Source of the DNA: Streptococcus parasanguinis ATCC 15912
Lineage (GTDB): Bacteria; Bacillota; Bacilli; Lactobacillales; Streptococcaceae
DNA: 64,000 nt
Assembly: GCF_000164675.2 (NCBI RefSeq)
Contig: NC_015678.1
Coordinates: 372,001 to 436,000, forward strand
Reading direction: 5' to 3'
The translations under genes were made by a program, and so were the position numbers. Positions 1-8,700 of this stretch are shown here, piece by piece. The notes under the pieces are model-generated. The model was given only the letters and a program-made list of their open reading frames with translations. It had not been told where the DNA came from and ran no database searches. Within the stretch, counting starts at the first letter, position 1. Each line of letters starts with the position of its first letter.

Positions 1-680
1 ACATAAACGATATTAAAGCCAAAATGCATGAAAATAGAATAAATCAGATTATTATATTTTTCCAAAATAATATTCATACAAATAGTAATAGATGTAATCA
101 CAACTATATTAGAAATAATATAAGGAACGGCCCGCCAGTCCGTAAATTTTGAATCTACAACCCACAGAAGTGTATGCCAGAAACACCAGACTAGGCCTTG
201 GTAGATAGAGGATTTTAAAAAATGATATTTTTTATTAAATTCTTCTCTCATATAACCTCGCCACCCTAATTCTTCACCAGTCGGACCTGATGTAAATGAT
301 AAGAAAACACTTAGTGGCAATGATACGGTTCCTAGATTAATGTAGGAGAACATTGTTTTTTGGGTCATAAGTGAGTAGATGAAGAGTGATAAAAAACTGA
401 GCCCAAATGTCAGACCAAATGAAGATAGAAGTGGGAGTAGCGACACTTTAGCAGAGAAACACCGCTTAAGGAAAGTTGTTCTTTTCTCATCAGTCCTGAA
501 ATACTTCCATCCAAATAAAAGCAGGTATGATGGAGACCATGCGACGATATTTCGTACAATCCACATGATAACAGGTGGAACCTTAAATATTAAACTTGCA
601 GGAGCTGCTACGAAAATAATGAGTGCCCAAACAAGGACATAAGAACTGATGATGTATCTTTTTAAATAATTTACATTCAT
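1..680 (-). CDS. CPBP family intramembrane metalloprotease, partial (C-terminus beyond window)
   Basis: This reading frame is open from the ATG at 680 to the window edge, so the C-terminus is missing. The translation starts MNVNYLKRYII and is strongly hydrophobic with several membrane segments. Around residue 134 it carries EELGWRGY, the glutamate-pair motif of CPBP (Abi/CAAX-type) proteases, and near the edge FMHFGFN, which fits the last histidine motif. The start lies 4 nt after the stop of the upstream XRE regulator, so the two are probably one operon. CPBP proteins in streptococci often belong to bacteriocin immunity or membrane-protein processing; the substrate cannot be told here. Family call is firm, role is not. 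Confidence 0.8.
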   Translation of the reverse strand, partial: MNVNYLKRYIISSYVLVWALIIFVAAPASLIFKVPPVIMWIVRNIVAWSPSYLLLFGWKYFRTDEKRTTFLKRCFSAKVSLLPLLSSFGLTFGLSFLSLFIYSLMTQKTMFSYINLGTVSLPLSVFLSFTSGPTGEELGWRGYMREEFNKKYHFLKSSIYQGLVWCFWHTLLWVVDSKFTDWRAVPYIISNIVVITSITICMNIILEKYNNLIYSIFMHFGFNIVY

Positions 681-684
681 TTAG

Positions 685-1572
685 TTACCCTCTTTCTTCA
701 GCTGTATAGATAACTAGTTCACTCTTAATACCATTCAATTCAATTATATTATCTGCATCGGGTGAATCGAAAGGTTCAGTTTTTTGCCCATTTTTTTCAT
801 AATAAATATTTGTTCCAATCCCTTTGGTAACAGCTGTAAATAAACTGTTTTCAGGAATACGAATTCTGGATGTTGCTGAAATCTGGTTAATGTTAACTTC
901 ACCGTTTAATGAATGACATAATACTTCCATATCAAGATTACAATTTATTTTTACTTTACCTGAAATATCTTCTAGGGTAATACGAGATGTCTTAACGTCT
1001 AGTTCGATATTGTCACATTCTAGAGAGTGAATTTCTACAGACTCTGCACGAACCGCGCATTCAATGTGACTAATATAGCGAGTTGGGATTTGCACAAAGA
1101 TACTGACCGTTTCTTTAGCCGTTGCCTCTGTTACACCATTGTAACGTTTTACATCTAGGTCAATTCTTTTTCTACTATCATCAATTTTTACTTTAAAATC
1201 ATTTTGAAGTGTAGAAAGAAGATTGGATACCAGACGAACTCGAATTTTTTCTCCCTTGTATCCGGACAATACAAACTTTTCTGCGCCTCCAAATTTCATA
1301 TCATAGCTCTTGATCTTATCGATATCATACTCTGTGATACTCTCAAAAAGATATTCGCTTGTCTTAAGACTAGTTCTTTCATTACAGATTAGCTCATCGA
1401 TAGAGATGTTAAATAGGTTTGAGATGGATATCATATTCTCGATATCTGGAATTCCAGCACCTGTTTCCCACTTTGTTACAGCTTGTCTTGATACACCGAT
1501 TTTTTCAGCTAAAAGTTCTTGTGACATCCCTACTTGTTTACGTATGGATTTTAATTTTTCAGCAAATGTCAT
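685..1572 (-). CDS. XRE-family regulator with C-terminal DUF4097-like domain
   Basis: Residues about 5-60 form a Cro/CI-type helix-turn-helix (MSQELLAEKIGVSRQAVTKWE). The remaining 220 residues are rich in short beta-strand repeats of the kind seen in DUF4097-like (putative adhesin) domains. There is no membrane segment, so it is a cytoplasmic DNA-binding protein with a beta-helical sensor or oligomerisation part. An AGGAGGT ribosome site sits 8 nt before the ATG. It is followed after 4 nt by the CPBP protease gene, which it probably co-expresses and may control. The ligand is unknown. Confidence 0.8.
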   Translation of the reverse strand: MTFAEKLKSIRKQVGMSQELLAEKIGVSRQAVTKWETGAGIPDIENMISISNLFNISIDELICNERTSLKTSEYLFESITEYDIDKIKSYDMKFGGAEKFVLSGYKGEKIRVRLVSNLLSTLQNDFKVKIDDSRKRIDLDVKRYNGVTEATAKETVSIFVQIPTRYISHIECAVRAESVEIHSLECDNIELDVKTSRITLEDISGKVKINCNLDMEVLCHSLNGEVNINQISATSRIRIPENSLFTAVTKGIGTNIYYEKNGQKTEPFDSPDADNIIELNGIKSELVIYTAEERG

Positions 1573-1864
1573 GTTGTATGACCTCCTCTATATTCTATGA
1601 TGTAATTTGTCATAAAGTAGCAATATGACTGATTTTAGTATAGAATAAACGATGATTACAGCACAAGCAAGTAGAGGTTGCATTCTCATTATTTTTGCTA
1701 CTTTGCGTGGCATTTATCGTTTTAACGTTGATTTTTAGCATTATTTTAGTTATTTTACCATACATTCAAATAATAGAATTAAAAATAATATGTTGAAAAC
1801 TGAACTGCAGAAGTCTATCGTTATTTTATTTTTTAAAAATTGAGAAAATATTTTTAGAAAATGA

Positions 1865-1934
1865 TGTCAAATATAGTTGACATTCAACAACTAATATTGT
1901 AAAACAAATGTATCAAATATATTTGACACATTTG
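1865..1934 (+). promoter_or_regulatory. Two palindromic operator-like sites upstream of XRE gene
   Basis: A 30-bp palindrome with one mismatched pair lies at 1905-1934, centred on TCAAATATATTTGA. A second, shorter copy of the same core (TGTCAA-N6-TTGACA) is at 1865-1882. Both lie just before the small XRE gene, and the TTGACA of the distal copy can serve as a -35. Autoregulation by the downstream repressor is inferred. The rest of the 1573-1864 intergenic stretch is AT-rich, and I see nothing else clear in it. Confidence 0.6.
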
Positions 1935-1951
1935 TGATTAGGAGGTGCCAA

Positions 1952-2152
1952 GTGAACCGGGTGAAAGAATACAGAGTCAATCTTGGTCTTTCTCAATTGG
2001 CTTTGGCAAAAAGTATTGGAGTTTCCAGGCAAACGATTAATATGATTGAGAATGGGAAGTATAACCCTTCCTTAGATCTCTGTATCAATCTGGCAAAAGA
2101 GCTTGGGACGGATTTGAATTCTTTATTTTGGAGGATCGATGATGATGAATAA
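1952..2152 (+). CDS. Small XRE-family transcriptional regulator
   Basis: This is a 66-residue protein that is almost only a helix-turn-helix (LSQLALAKSIGVSRQTINMIE), ending in a conserved DLNSLFW tail. I chose the GTG at 1952 because AGGAGG at 1940-1945 sits 6 nt before it; the GTG at 1934 would overlap that ribosome site. The stop overlaps the start of the next membrane-protein gene, a pairing common in Firmicutes where a small repressor controls a membrane partner. Two palindromes directly upstream suggest autorepression. Confidence 0.82.
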   Translation: MNRVKEYRVNLGLSQLALAKSIGVSRQTINMIENGKYNPSLDLCINLAKELGTDLNSLFWRIDDDE

Positions 2153-2657
2153 AAACTGGCAATTGAAATGTGTTAAAGCCTTCTACGATATTAAAGGTGA
2201 GCTTGACGAATACAAGGAAAAAGAATTGAGTACCTTTGGGAACAACATGTACATGCTCTTTATGTCGGGGATTATCCTTGGATTCCTGCTCAGTTTCATG
2301 TTCACTACAGATTGTGTCGGTGTGATCACGTTTTTAGTATTTTGCTACTCTCTGTACCAACAAGAGCAGGTGATTCATCGTTTGGAACTCGATATCTATG
2401 AGGTTTCAGAATGTGAAGTAGGAGAGGCGAAGAAAAAAATGCTAAAAAGAACTTTCCTTCAAACCTTGATTGTGATGGGACTGGCTATTTTTGTTGCTAT
2501 CGGTCTTTGGAGAACAGGATTGCTACAAGAAAATAAGATAAGCTTTGAAATGTATTTCACTTTTATTTTCCCTCTTGTCATTGGGCTGATTACCATTATC
2601 AGTTTCTTGAGTAGTTTCATTGCAAATAGAAGAAAAATCAAGGTGATTCGGGAGTAG
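2142..2657 (+). CDS. Membrane protein, DUF3278-like, paired with XRE regulator
   Basis: About 171 residues with four hydrophobic segments (near residues 35-50, 58-75, 108-128 and 140-160), separated by a charged loop with VIHRLELDIYEV. It overlaps the 3' end of the XRE gene (three ATGs in a row at 2139, 2142 and 2145; GGAGG at 2130-2134 best fits the second). Small XRE genes followed by DUF3278-type membrane proteins recur in streptococci. Assignment to DUF3278 rests on length, topology and context. Function is unknown. Confidence 0.6.
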   Translation: MMNKNWQLKCVKAFYDIKGELDEYKEKELSTFGNNMYMLFMSGIILGFLLSFMFTTDCVGVITFLVFCYSLYQQEQVIHRLELDIYEVSECEVGEAKKKMLKRTFLQTLIVMGLAIFVAIGLWRTGLLQENKISFEMYFTFIFPLVIGLITIISFLSSFIANRRKIKVIRE

Positions 2658-2742
2658 AGCCATCAGAGATAAGACTGGATATTTATATTAAGATTAAGCT
2701 AAAAGTAAATGGAACCCATTATGATGAAAGAAATGAGTAAGT

Positions 2743-3183
2743 ATGAATAGAATAGTAGACGATCAGATAGTGCTTATTCCCTATTATAGGAATGATGAGA
2801 TCTCCCTTCTTTGGTATCAAGATAGTGAGGTTTGCAAACAAGTGGATAATACTGATCAGATTTACGATGTAACAAAACTTCATAAAATGTATGATTACCT
2901 ATCTTCACATGGTTCTTGCTATTATATCCAATATGAGGGAGTGTTAGTTGGAGATGTGACACTTCAAGATAATTCAGAGCTTTCTATAGTGATCAGCAAA
3001 GAGTATCAGAATTTACATATCGGAAGACGATGTGTTTCTGAAATGATACAGTTGGCCAAAGAGAAAGAAATGGTTAAGGTAACTGCTCAAATTTATCCTT
3101 TTAATACTCAAAGTCAAAGAATGTTTTTGGCTTTGGGATTTCAGAAAGTAGATGAAGAGTGGTATGAATATAAGTTGATTTAG
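2743..3183 (+). CDS. GNAT family N-acetyltransferase
   Basis: A 146-residue single-domain protein with the GNAT fold order: a beta-strand ending in LSIVISKEYQN, then the acetyl-CoA pyrophosphate loop and helix (HIGRRCVSEMIQLAKEK), then the NTQSQRMFLALGFQKV motif near the C-terminus. It transfers an acetyl group from acetyl-CoA to an amine; the acceptor cannot be predicted. It stands alone, with an AT-rich gap on both sides. Confidence 0.85.
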   Translation: MNRIVDDQIVLIPYYRNDEISLLWYQDSEVCKQVDNTDQIYDVTKLHKMYDYLSSHGSCYYIQYEGVLVGDVTLQDNSELSIVISKEYQNLHIGRRCVSEMIQLAKEKEMVKVTAQIYPFNTQSQRMFLALGFQKVDEEWYEYKLI

Positions 3184-3309
3184 AATAGTTGTGTATCATT
3201 TTATGTATTAAAATAATAGTCAATATGTTATACACTAAAGAATATTAAAGTAAAAATAAACTTATTGAAAAATCTAATTGACATAGGAGAAGAAATTGCC
3301 TATCTTCTA

Positions 3310-3338
3310 TGTTTGTAACCGCTGTTTTCTGCTATAAT
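3310..3338 (+). promoter_or_regulatory. Extended -10 promoter of the nuclease gene
   Basis: TGCTATAAT at 3330-3338 is an extended -10; a weak -35 (TGTTTG at 3310-3315) lies 17 bp upstream. The ATG of the nuclease follows at 3370. Confidence 0.65.
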
Positions 3339-3369
3339 ATTACTAGATAGAAATGTGGGAGTTTCAATC

Positions 3370-4389
3370 ATGGTTACAAAACGGTTTTTGAAAAATGTTA
3401 TTGTTACGCTGGTCTCGGTTTTTATGTCCATGGCCATTGTTCAAGGGGCTCAAGCCCAGCAAACGGGCCTCGATTACCAGAGTCTGAATCTATTGCCTTT
3501 TAATGGCAATAAGCAGCTCGTTCTAGGTGAGTTTGATCATTTAGGTCGGGCGACTTCGGCACATATTCAGCTGCAGGACAAGGATGAGCCAAAGAAAAAA
3601 AGAGAACCACGTCTCAACTATAATCCGGTTGGCTGGCACAATTATAAGATTGCTTATGGAAACAAAGGGAAGAAGGCCTGGCTGTTCCATAGAGGGCATC
3701 TGATTGGCTATCAATTTAGTGGCTTGACCAATGAAGGGAAAAATCTGGTTCCGCTAACTGCTTGGACCAATACGGGGAATTATAAAGGGACAGCAGATAG
3801 CAATGTGGAAGGCATGCTTTACTACGAGAAAAGGCTCGATAGCTGGCTGGCCACCCACCCCAATTATTGGCTGGATTATAAGGTGACGCCTGTCTATACG
3901 GGGGATGAATTGATTCCTCGGCAGGTGACCTTGCAATATGTAGGAATTGATCGAGATGGCAACCTTCTACCAATCAATTTAAGTAGCCCCGAAGAGTCAG
4001 TAGATGCTTATGGGATCACCACCGTTACCTTGGATAATTATTCCAAGAATGCGACCATTGACTATCTGAAGGGAACCGCCAAGCCATCTTTAGTGCCGAC
4101 GGAACCAAGTAGTCAACCACAACCAGCCAGTCCTTCTGTAGAGACGAAACCAAGTCAAGCCCCTCAACCGAGTCAGCCAGCAGTGCCTGCACAGCCCGTT
4201 CAACCTGTCCAGCCTACAGAGCCAACTCTTCAACTGGCTCCAGTTGTTTATGTGGCCAGAAATGGAAGTGCTGAGGTTTATTGGTACTCTAAGGATAGCA
4301 TGCCACGAAATACCAACTTTGCGAAAGTAGTTGAAATGTCAGAAGAGCAAGCGCTCAGTCTTGGAAAACGGCATACAAGTAAGGAATGA
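3370..4389 (+). CDS. Secreted DNA/RNA non-specific endonuclease
   Basis: The ATG at 3370 follows GGGAG with 8-nt spacing. Residues 1-30 form a signal peptide ending near AQAQQ. The body is a beta-beta-alpha-metal nuclease: RGHLIGYQFSG contains the general-base histidine, and NEGKNLVPLTAWTN carries the metal-binding asparagine. A long proline/glutamine-rich linker (about residues 235-285) precedes a C-terminal tail with VYVARNGSAEVYW. It resembles streptococcal extracellular nucleases and the EndA superfamily, so it probably digests extracellular DNA (nutrition, biofilm or NET escape). There is no LPXTG anchor; the linker suggests cell-wall spanning. Confidence 0.85.
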   Translation: MVTKRFLKNVIVTLVSVFMSMAIVQGAQAQQTGLDYQSLNLLPFNGNKQLVLGEFDHLGRATSAHIQLQDKDEPKKKREPRLNYNPVGWHNYKIAYGNKGKKAWLFHRGHLIGYQFSGLTNEGKNLVPLTAWTNTGNYKGTADSNVEGMLYYEKRLDSWLATHPNYWLDYKVTPVYTGDELIPRQVTLQYVGIDRDGNLLPINLSSPEESVDAYGITTVTLDNYSKNATIDYLKGTAKPSLVPTEPSSQPQPASPSVETKPSQAPQPSQPAVPAQPVQPVQPTEPTLQLAPVVYVARNGSAEVYWYSKDSMPRNTNFAKVVEMSEEQALSLGKRHTSKE

Positions 4390-4412
4390 GTATCAGTCAT
4401 TTAGATGATGAG

Positions 4413-4435
4413 AAAGCCCAATCGCTGGGCTTTTT
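4413..4435 (+). terminator. Rho-independent terminator after the nuclease gene
   Basis: AAAGCCCA-atcgc-TGGGCTTT stem followed by a T run, 24 nt after the nuclease stop. Confidence 0.85.
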
Positions 4436-4488
4436 GTGTTGCATTACAATCTTAAAAAGTTAGAAGTCTAAAATTATCTCACAAGATC

Positions 4489-4517
4489 TTGCAAACCTTT
4501 TTCTAAAGTTGTATACT
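4489..4517 (+). promoter_or_regulatory. Sigma-A promoter of alpha-glycosidase gene
   Basis: TTGCAA at 4489-4494 and TATACT at 4512-4517, separated by 17 bp. Confidence 0.75.
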
Positions 4518-4530
4518 AGAGTGAGTTTTG

Positions 4531-4544
4531 TGTAATCGTTTGCA
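4531..4544 (+). promoter_or_regulatory. cre site (CcpA operator)
   Basis: TGTAATCGTTTGCA matches the catabolite-responsive element consensus except at one degenerate position. It lies 14 bp downstream of the -10, where bound CcpA would block transcription. Carbon catabolite repression of the alpha-glycosidase is inferred. Confidence 0.75.
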
Positions 4545-4590
4545 TAAAACAGTGAATGATGAAAAGAGAGTATAGTAGGAGACGAGACAG

Positions 4591-6339
4591 ATGGAATTAA
4601 CAGCGATTTACCACCGGCCTGAATCGGAGTATGCCTATCTTTATAAGGATGGCCAGCTCCATATTCGCATCCGGACTAAGAAAGAGGATATCAAACGGAT
4701 TGTCTTGCATTATGGGGATCCTTTTATTTTTATAGAGGATCTATATGAGGCAACCAAGGAAATGGACAAGGTGACGACCGACGACCTCTTTGATTATTGG
4801 CAAGTTTCGGTATCTGTCAGCCATGCACGGATCCAGTACCTCTTTGAATTAGAGGATACAGCGGGAGAGAAGATCTTGTACGGAGATCGAGGTGTGGCAG
4901 CCTACAACAAGGAGAACCTGGACTTCGTCATGAATGGCTTTAAGCTTCCTTTTATCCATGAGATTGATGGGTGTGCTGTTCCGGACTGGGTGGCTCAGAC
5001 AGTTTGGTATCAGATTTTTCCTGAGCGTTTTGCCAATGGGAATCCAGCCATTTCCCCAGAGGGTGTCCGTCCTTGGGATGCGTCAATTGCCCCTACAATG
5101 TTGGATTTCTTTGGTGGAGATTTGCAGGGAATCATCGATCACTTGGACTACTTGCAGGATCTAGGAATTACAGGGCTCTACCTTTGCCCGATTTTTGAAT
5201 CACCAAGCAACCACAAATACGACACCATTGATTACTTTGAAATTGATCGACATTTTGGTGATAAAGAGACCTTCCGCAAACTAGTGAAAGAGGCTCATGC
5301 GCGTGGGATGAAGATCATGCTGGATGCCGTCTTCAACCATATTGGCTATGATTCACCCCAATGGCAGGATGTGGTCAAACACGGGGAGGATTCGATTTAC
5401 AAGGATTGGTTCCATATTAAAAAGTTCCCTGTCTCCTCAGAAAATCTGTGGAATAGTCGCGACTTGTCTTACCATGCTTTTGCCTTTGCGGGCTATATGC
5501 CTAAGCTCAATACGGCTAATCCAGAGGTGAAGGCCTATCTCTTGAAGGTGGCGACATACTGGATTGAAGAGTTTGAGATCGATGCTTGGCGACTGGACGT
5601 GGCCAATGAAATTGACCATCAATTCTGGCGAGATTTCCGTAAGGCGGTCTTGGCCAAGAAGCCAGACCTCTATATCCTCGGAGAAATCTGGCATTCGTCC
5701 CAACCATGGCTCAATGGTGATGAGTTCCATGCGGTGATGAACTATCCCCTCTCTGAAAGTATCAAGGATTATTTCCTGCGGGGGCATAAGGAGACGCAAC
5801 GCTTCATTTGGGAGATCAATAGCCAGTCGATGTACTACAGGCAGCAAATCTCTGAGGTCATGTTCAACCTCTTGGACTCGCATGATACAGAGCGCATTTT
5901 GACGACGGCCAAAGGCGATCTTCAGTCCGTCAAGTCTGCTCTCGCCTTCCTCTATCTGCAACGCGGAACGCCTTGTATCTATTATGGAACGGAGCTAGCC
6001 CTCATCGGTGGTCCAGACCCAGATTGCCGCCGTGTCATGCCATGGGAGCGCGTGTCAGAGGACAATGATATGCTGAATTTTATGAAGGACTTGATCCAAC
6101 TCCGAAAAGAAGTAGCGGGCATGATTCAGTATGGTAAAGTGAGTCTGGAAGAAGTAGAGCTAGATGTAGTAGCAGTAGAATGGCAGCATGAAGGCCACCT
6201 TCTCAAAGCCTACTTTAACCACTCGAAGACAGACTTTGTCTTAGAAAGAGGACAAGCAGATCTGATTAGTCTTGGGAGCATCTCTGATGATCGATTGAAC
6301 ATTCAGCCAAATGGCTTTGTTATTTATAGGGAAGATTAG
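4591..6339 (+). CDS. Alpha-glycosidase (neopullulanase / cyclomaltodextrinase type, GH13)
   Basis: 582 residues, the usual length for cytoplasmic GH13 enzymes with an N-terminal CBM34-like domain (first about 120 residues). The catalytic barrel shows WYQIFPERF, then DAVFNH, then WRLDVANE with the nucleophile aspartate, GEIWH with the acid/base glutamate, and LLDSHDTER with the third carboxylate. There is no signal peptide, so it works inside the cell on imported maltodextrins or cyclodextrins. AGGAG precedes the ATG. The upstream promoter carries a cre site, so expression should fall when glucose is present. Confidence 0.92.
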   Translation: MELTAIYHRPESEYAYLYKDGQLHIRIRTKKEDIKRIVLHYGDPFIFIEDLYEATKEMDKVTTDDLFDYWQVSVSVSHARIQYLFELEDTAGEKILYGDRGVAAYNKENLDFVMNGFKLPFIHEIDGCAVPDWVAQTVWYQIFPERFANGNPAISPEGVRPWDASIAPTMLDFFGGDLQGIIDHLDYLQDLGITGLYLCPIFESPSNHKYDTIDYFEIDRHFGDKETFRKLVKEAHARGMKIMLDAVFNHIGYDSPQWQDVVKHGEDSIYKDWFHIKKFPVSSENLWNSRDLSYHAFAFAGYMPKLNTANPEVKAYLLKVATYWIEEFEIDAWRLDVANEIDHQFWRDFRKAVLAKKPDLYILGEIWHSSQPWLNGDEFHAVMNYPLSESIKDYFLRGHKETQRFIWEINSQSMYYRQQISEVMFNLLDSHDTERILTTAKGDLQSVKSALAFLYLQRGTPCIYYGTELALIGGPDPDCRRVMPWERVSEDNDMLNFMKDLIQLRKEVAGMIQYGKVSLEEVELDVVAVEWQHEGHLLKAYFNHSKTDFVLERGQADLISLGSISDDRLNIQPNGFVIYRED

Positions 6340-6343
6340 GAAT

Positions 6344-6381
6344 GAAGAAGACTGGAATCGAGAGATTGCAGGCTTCTTTTT
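6344..6381 (+). terminator. Probable terminator after alpha-glycosidase
   Basis: An imperfect GAAG-A-CTG / CAG-G-CTTC stem with a T run directly after the gene. Confidence 0.6.
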
Positions 6382-6444
6382 ATAAATAGTATCTTTATTC
6401 GCACCCTTATATTATAATAGGAGATGAGAAAGGGGGAGACAGTG

Positions 6445-6963
6445 ATGAAGATGTTAGCAATCAATCCTATTTCGTTTAAAAAAAGAATGACAGAATTTCT
6501 GTTTGATTATCTTTTCATTCTAGCTTATTTAGTTTTTCTATTTTTAGGTTCGATGCTTATTTACATCATCTTTTTTAATGGCGTCCCAGAGTTTACAGAA
6601 ATTCAGTCGCAGTGGCTTGTATTTTTTACCTCTGTTTTGCCAATCACGCTTCTTTTCACATTCTTGGATTATAAAAATGATGGCAGTTTTGGGAAGGTAA
6701 AAGCGGGACTTGAACTGGTCTACCAGAAAAAAACAGTGCAGGCAAGCTTGATTAGAAATGTCATCAAATTTTTACCTTGGCAACTCGGTCATATGGGCAC
6801 GATTCATGGCTTCTATAGTGATTTTGATATGTTATTCATTGTCCTTTCTATTTCGGCTACTCTACTCGCCGTTTCCTTACTGGCAATGACGATGTTTCGG
6901 AAAGATAAGAGGCATCTAGGAGACTTGCCAGCCCATACGCAAGTGCAACCAAAAAAAGCATAG
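6445..6963 (+). CDS. RDD family membrane protein
   Basis: 172 residues with three to four hydrophobic segments. The first hydrophobic helix contains RMTEFLFDYLF, matching the R and D placement that names the RDD family; later LDYKNDGSFGKVKAGLELV is the typical cytoplasmic loop. I start at ATG 6445 because GGGGGAG lies 6 nt upstream; an earlier ATG at 6424 has no such site. RDD proteins have been linked to ion or small-solute movement, but the role here is unknown. Confidence 0.75.
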   Translation: MKMLAINPISFKKRMTEFLFDYLFILAYLVFLFLGSMLIYIIFFNGVPEFTEIQSQWLVFFTSVLPITLLFTFLDYKNDGSFGKVKAGLELVYQKKTVQASLIRNVIKFLPWQLGHMGTIHGFYSDFDMLFIVLSISATLLAVSLLAMTMFRKDKRHLGDLPAHTQVQPKKA

Positions 6964-7023
6964 GGTACAGATTGTTTATCCTATCCTTAAAGAAAAAGAC
7001 AAACATAGTTAGGAAGTATTTGT

Positions 7024-7467
7024 ATGAATGAGACCGTTGAGTTTACAAATCTTTGTATGGTAAGAGACGGAGATAGAGTTCTTGTTATGGATCGAAAAAA
7101 AGAAGACTGGCCAGGCATAACCTTTCCTGGTGGTCATGTCGAAGTGGGAGAATCATTTACGGAAGCAGTGATCCGTGAAGTGAAGGAAGAGACTGGCTTA
7201 AGGATTGCTTCTCCGCAGATGTGTGGAATGAAAGATTGGGTGGAAGACGACATTCGTTATGTAGTTCTCTTTTATAAGACAGAAAAGTTTGAAGGAGACT
7301 TAATATCCTCTGAAGAGGGAGAAGTCTGGTGGGAGAACCTGAAAGAATTGCCAAATCTAGACCTCTCCTTAGATATGGAAGATATGCTTCGTATTTTTCT
7401 TGAAGAAGACCTGTCTGAATTTTTCTACTACCAAGATGGAGAAGACTGGAAGTACGATTTAAAGTAA
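7024..7467 (+). CDS. Nudix hydrolase (MutT/8-oxo-dGTP diphosphatase-like)
   Basis: 147 residues with a complete Nudix box: GHVEVGESFTEAVIREVKEE followed by TGL (G-x5-E-x7-REVKEE-x-GL). The N-terminus (FTNLCMVRDGDRVLVMDRK) and mid-region fit the 8-oxo-dGTP diphosphatase group, and would sanitise oxidised nucleotides. Several Nudix paralogues exist in streptococci; a second, mutX-like one is at 58440-58904. The exact substrate is not shown by sequence. Confidence 0.85.
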   Translation: MNETVEFTNLCMVRDGDRVLVMDRKKEDWPGITFPGGHVEVGESFTEAVIREVKEETGLRIASPQMCGMKDWVEDDIRYVVLFYKTEKFEGDLISSEEGEVWWENLKELPNLDLSLDMEDMLRIFLEEDLSEFFYYQDGEDWKYDLK

Positions 7468-7513
7468 AATTGAATGCTGATACTTCTATAAATATACTTG
7501 GTAACTTCTTTTT

Positions 7514-7550
7514 AAACAGTTAACCACAGGGTTGGCTGTTTTTCTTTTTT
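7514..7550 (+). terminator. Terminator after Nudix gene
   Basis: AAACAG-tt-AACC-acag-GGTT-gg-CTGTTT stem followed by a T-rich tract. Confidence 0.8.
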
Positions 7551-7635
7551 AATGACTGATATATTCGTGGAACCTTGTTATAATAAGAGATAAAAGAGAT
7601 TAAAAAATGATTGTCTTCTGTTTATAAGGTAAAGG

Positions 7636-7666
7636 TTGACATGCCCCTTGGGGACAGGAGTATTAT
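7636..7666 (+). promoter_or_regulatory. MerR-type promoter with 19-bp spacer
   Basis: TTGACA (7636-7641) and TATTAT (7661-7666) are 19 bp apart, the over-long spacing that MerR regulators correct by twisting DNA. The spacer holds the palindrome CCCCTTGGGG. A second, ordinary extended -10 (TGTTATAAT) lies upstream at 7576-7584. Confidence 0.75.
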
Positions 7667-7689
7667 ATAGATAAAGGGGGTGCAAGATC

Positions 7690-8550
7690 ATGTTAAGAAA
7701 TGATATTCAAAGAATAACAGCTTTAACTCGAAAAGCACTAGAATACTATGAAGAAAAAGGTTTTATTCATCCTCGAAGACTAGAAAATGGGTATAGGGAA
7801 TATTCGGAAAAGGATGTAGAGATTCTGAATAAGATTGCCTTGTTTAAAAAATTAGGGCTAACCATAACAGAAATAAAGGACTGTCTGAAGTCAGATGGGG
7901 CTACTGCATCTAGTATTCTCAGAAGAAAAGAGCAAGAACTAGAAAGTGATGAGAAACGGAAAGTAGTGTTCGATCTCTATATCAAAGGCGAAGACACGGA
8001 TTTGATCAATGAAAAACTTGCGGTCATCGAAGCTGAAGACTCCCTTTATAAGAGACTCGAAAGAGCATTTCCAGGATACTTGGGGCAATGCTTATTTGCT
8101 GCCTATCAGCCTTTTTTACAGGAGCCCTTGTCAAAAGATGGAGAAGAAGCATTTAAGAAGTATATTCAATATTTAGATAGCCTTCCAACCTTTGAGTTAA
8201 GCAGAGAAGAACAGGATTATGTTGATGAACTGAGTTCTAGTTTTAATATGAAGACCTTAAAAGAGGTTAATGAAGCTAAGATAGCTGCGGTAGAAAGTTA
8301 TGAAAAGTGGCATAATGAAAATAAGGACACAATTTCTATTTTTGATCGCTATTTGAACAGTGATGATTACAAAACAAGTCCAATGAAAAATATTCAAGAT
8401 CAACTGAAAACATTTTTGATTAACCATCACTACTATGAAGTAGCTATTCCTCTGATTAGACAATTTAGTAAGAGTTACGATCATTATTATAAAAAACTAA
8501 CTGAGGCAAGTGACTATTATTTAAAGCAAAAGGGAGATGCTCCACAGTAA
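7690..8550 (+). CDS. MerR family transcriptional regulator
   Basis: 286 residues. The N-terminal winged helix (RITALTRKALEYYEEKGFI, then RLENGYREYSEKDVEIL) is typical of MerR proteins, followed by a dimerisation coiled coil. The C-terminal 170 residues are an acidic, mostly helical effector domain with no recognisable cysteine metal site, so it is likelier to sense an organic compound or drug than a metal. The 19-bp-spacer promoter just upstream indicates autoregulation. No adjacent transporter gene is visible. Confidence 0.85.
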   Translation: MLRNDIQRITALTRKALEYYEEKGFIHPRRLENGYREYSEKDVEILNKIALFKKLGLTITEIKDCLKSDGATASSILRRKEQELESDEKRKVVFDLYIKGEDTDLINEKLAVIEAEDSLYKRLERAFPGYLGQCLFAAYQPFLQEPLSKDGEEAFKKYIQYLDSLPTFELSREEQDYVDELSSSFNMKTLKEVNEAKIAAVESYEKWHNENKDTISIFDRYLNSDDYKTSPMKNIQDQLKTFLINHHYYEVAIPLIRQFSKSYDHYYKKLTEASDYYLKQKGDAPQ

Positions 8551-8593
8551 ATCGGAAATCAATATACTTCATAAGATTTAACGATTAAGAGAT

Positions 8594-8627
8594 AGAGTCA
8601 GGGATGACTTACCCTTGCTCTGTTTTT
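8594..8627 (+). terminator. Terminator after merR-like gene
   Basis: An imperfect AGAGTCAGGG / CCCTTGCTCT hairpin with a following T run. Confidence 0.65.
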
Positions 8628-8639
8628 CAGTTTCTTTAG

Positions 8640-8668
8640 TTGTACTTTCCTCTCCATAGGTGTATAAT
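8640..8668 (+). promoter_or_regulatory. Sigma-A promoter of the 103-aa protein gene
   Basis: TTGTAC (8640-8645) and TATAAT (8663-8668) with a 17-bp spacer. Confidence 0.75.
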
Positions 8669-8700
8669 GTGTCCTTAGATAAACAAATGAGGAGTTTACT

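Noticed and set aside
1204..1628. Plus-strand frames opposite the DUF4097-like regulator
   Set aside because: Hydrophobic antisense translations without ribosome sites.
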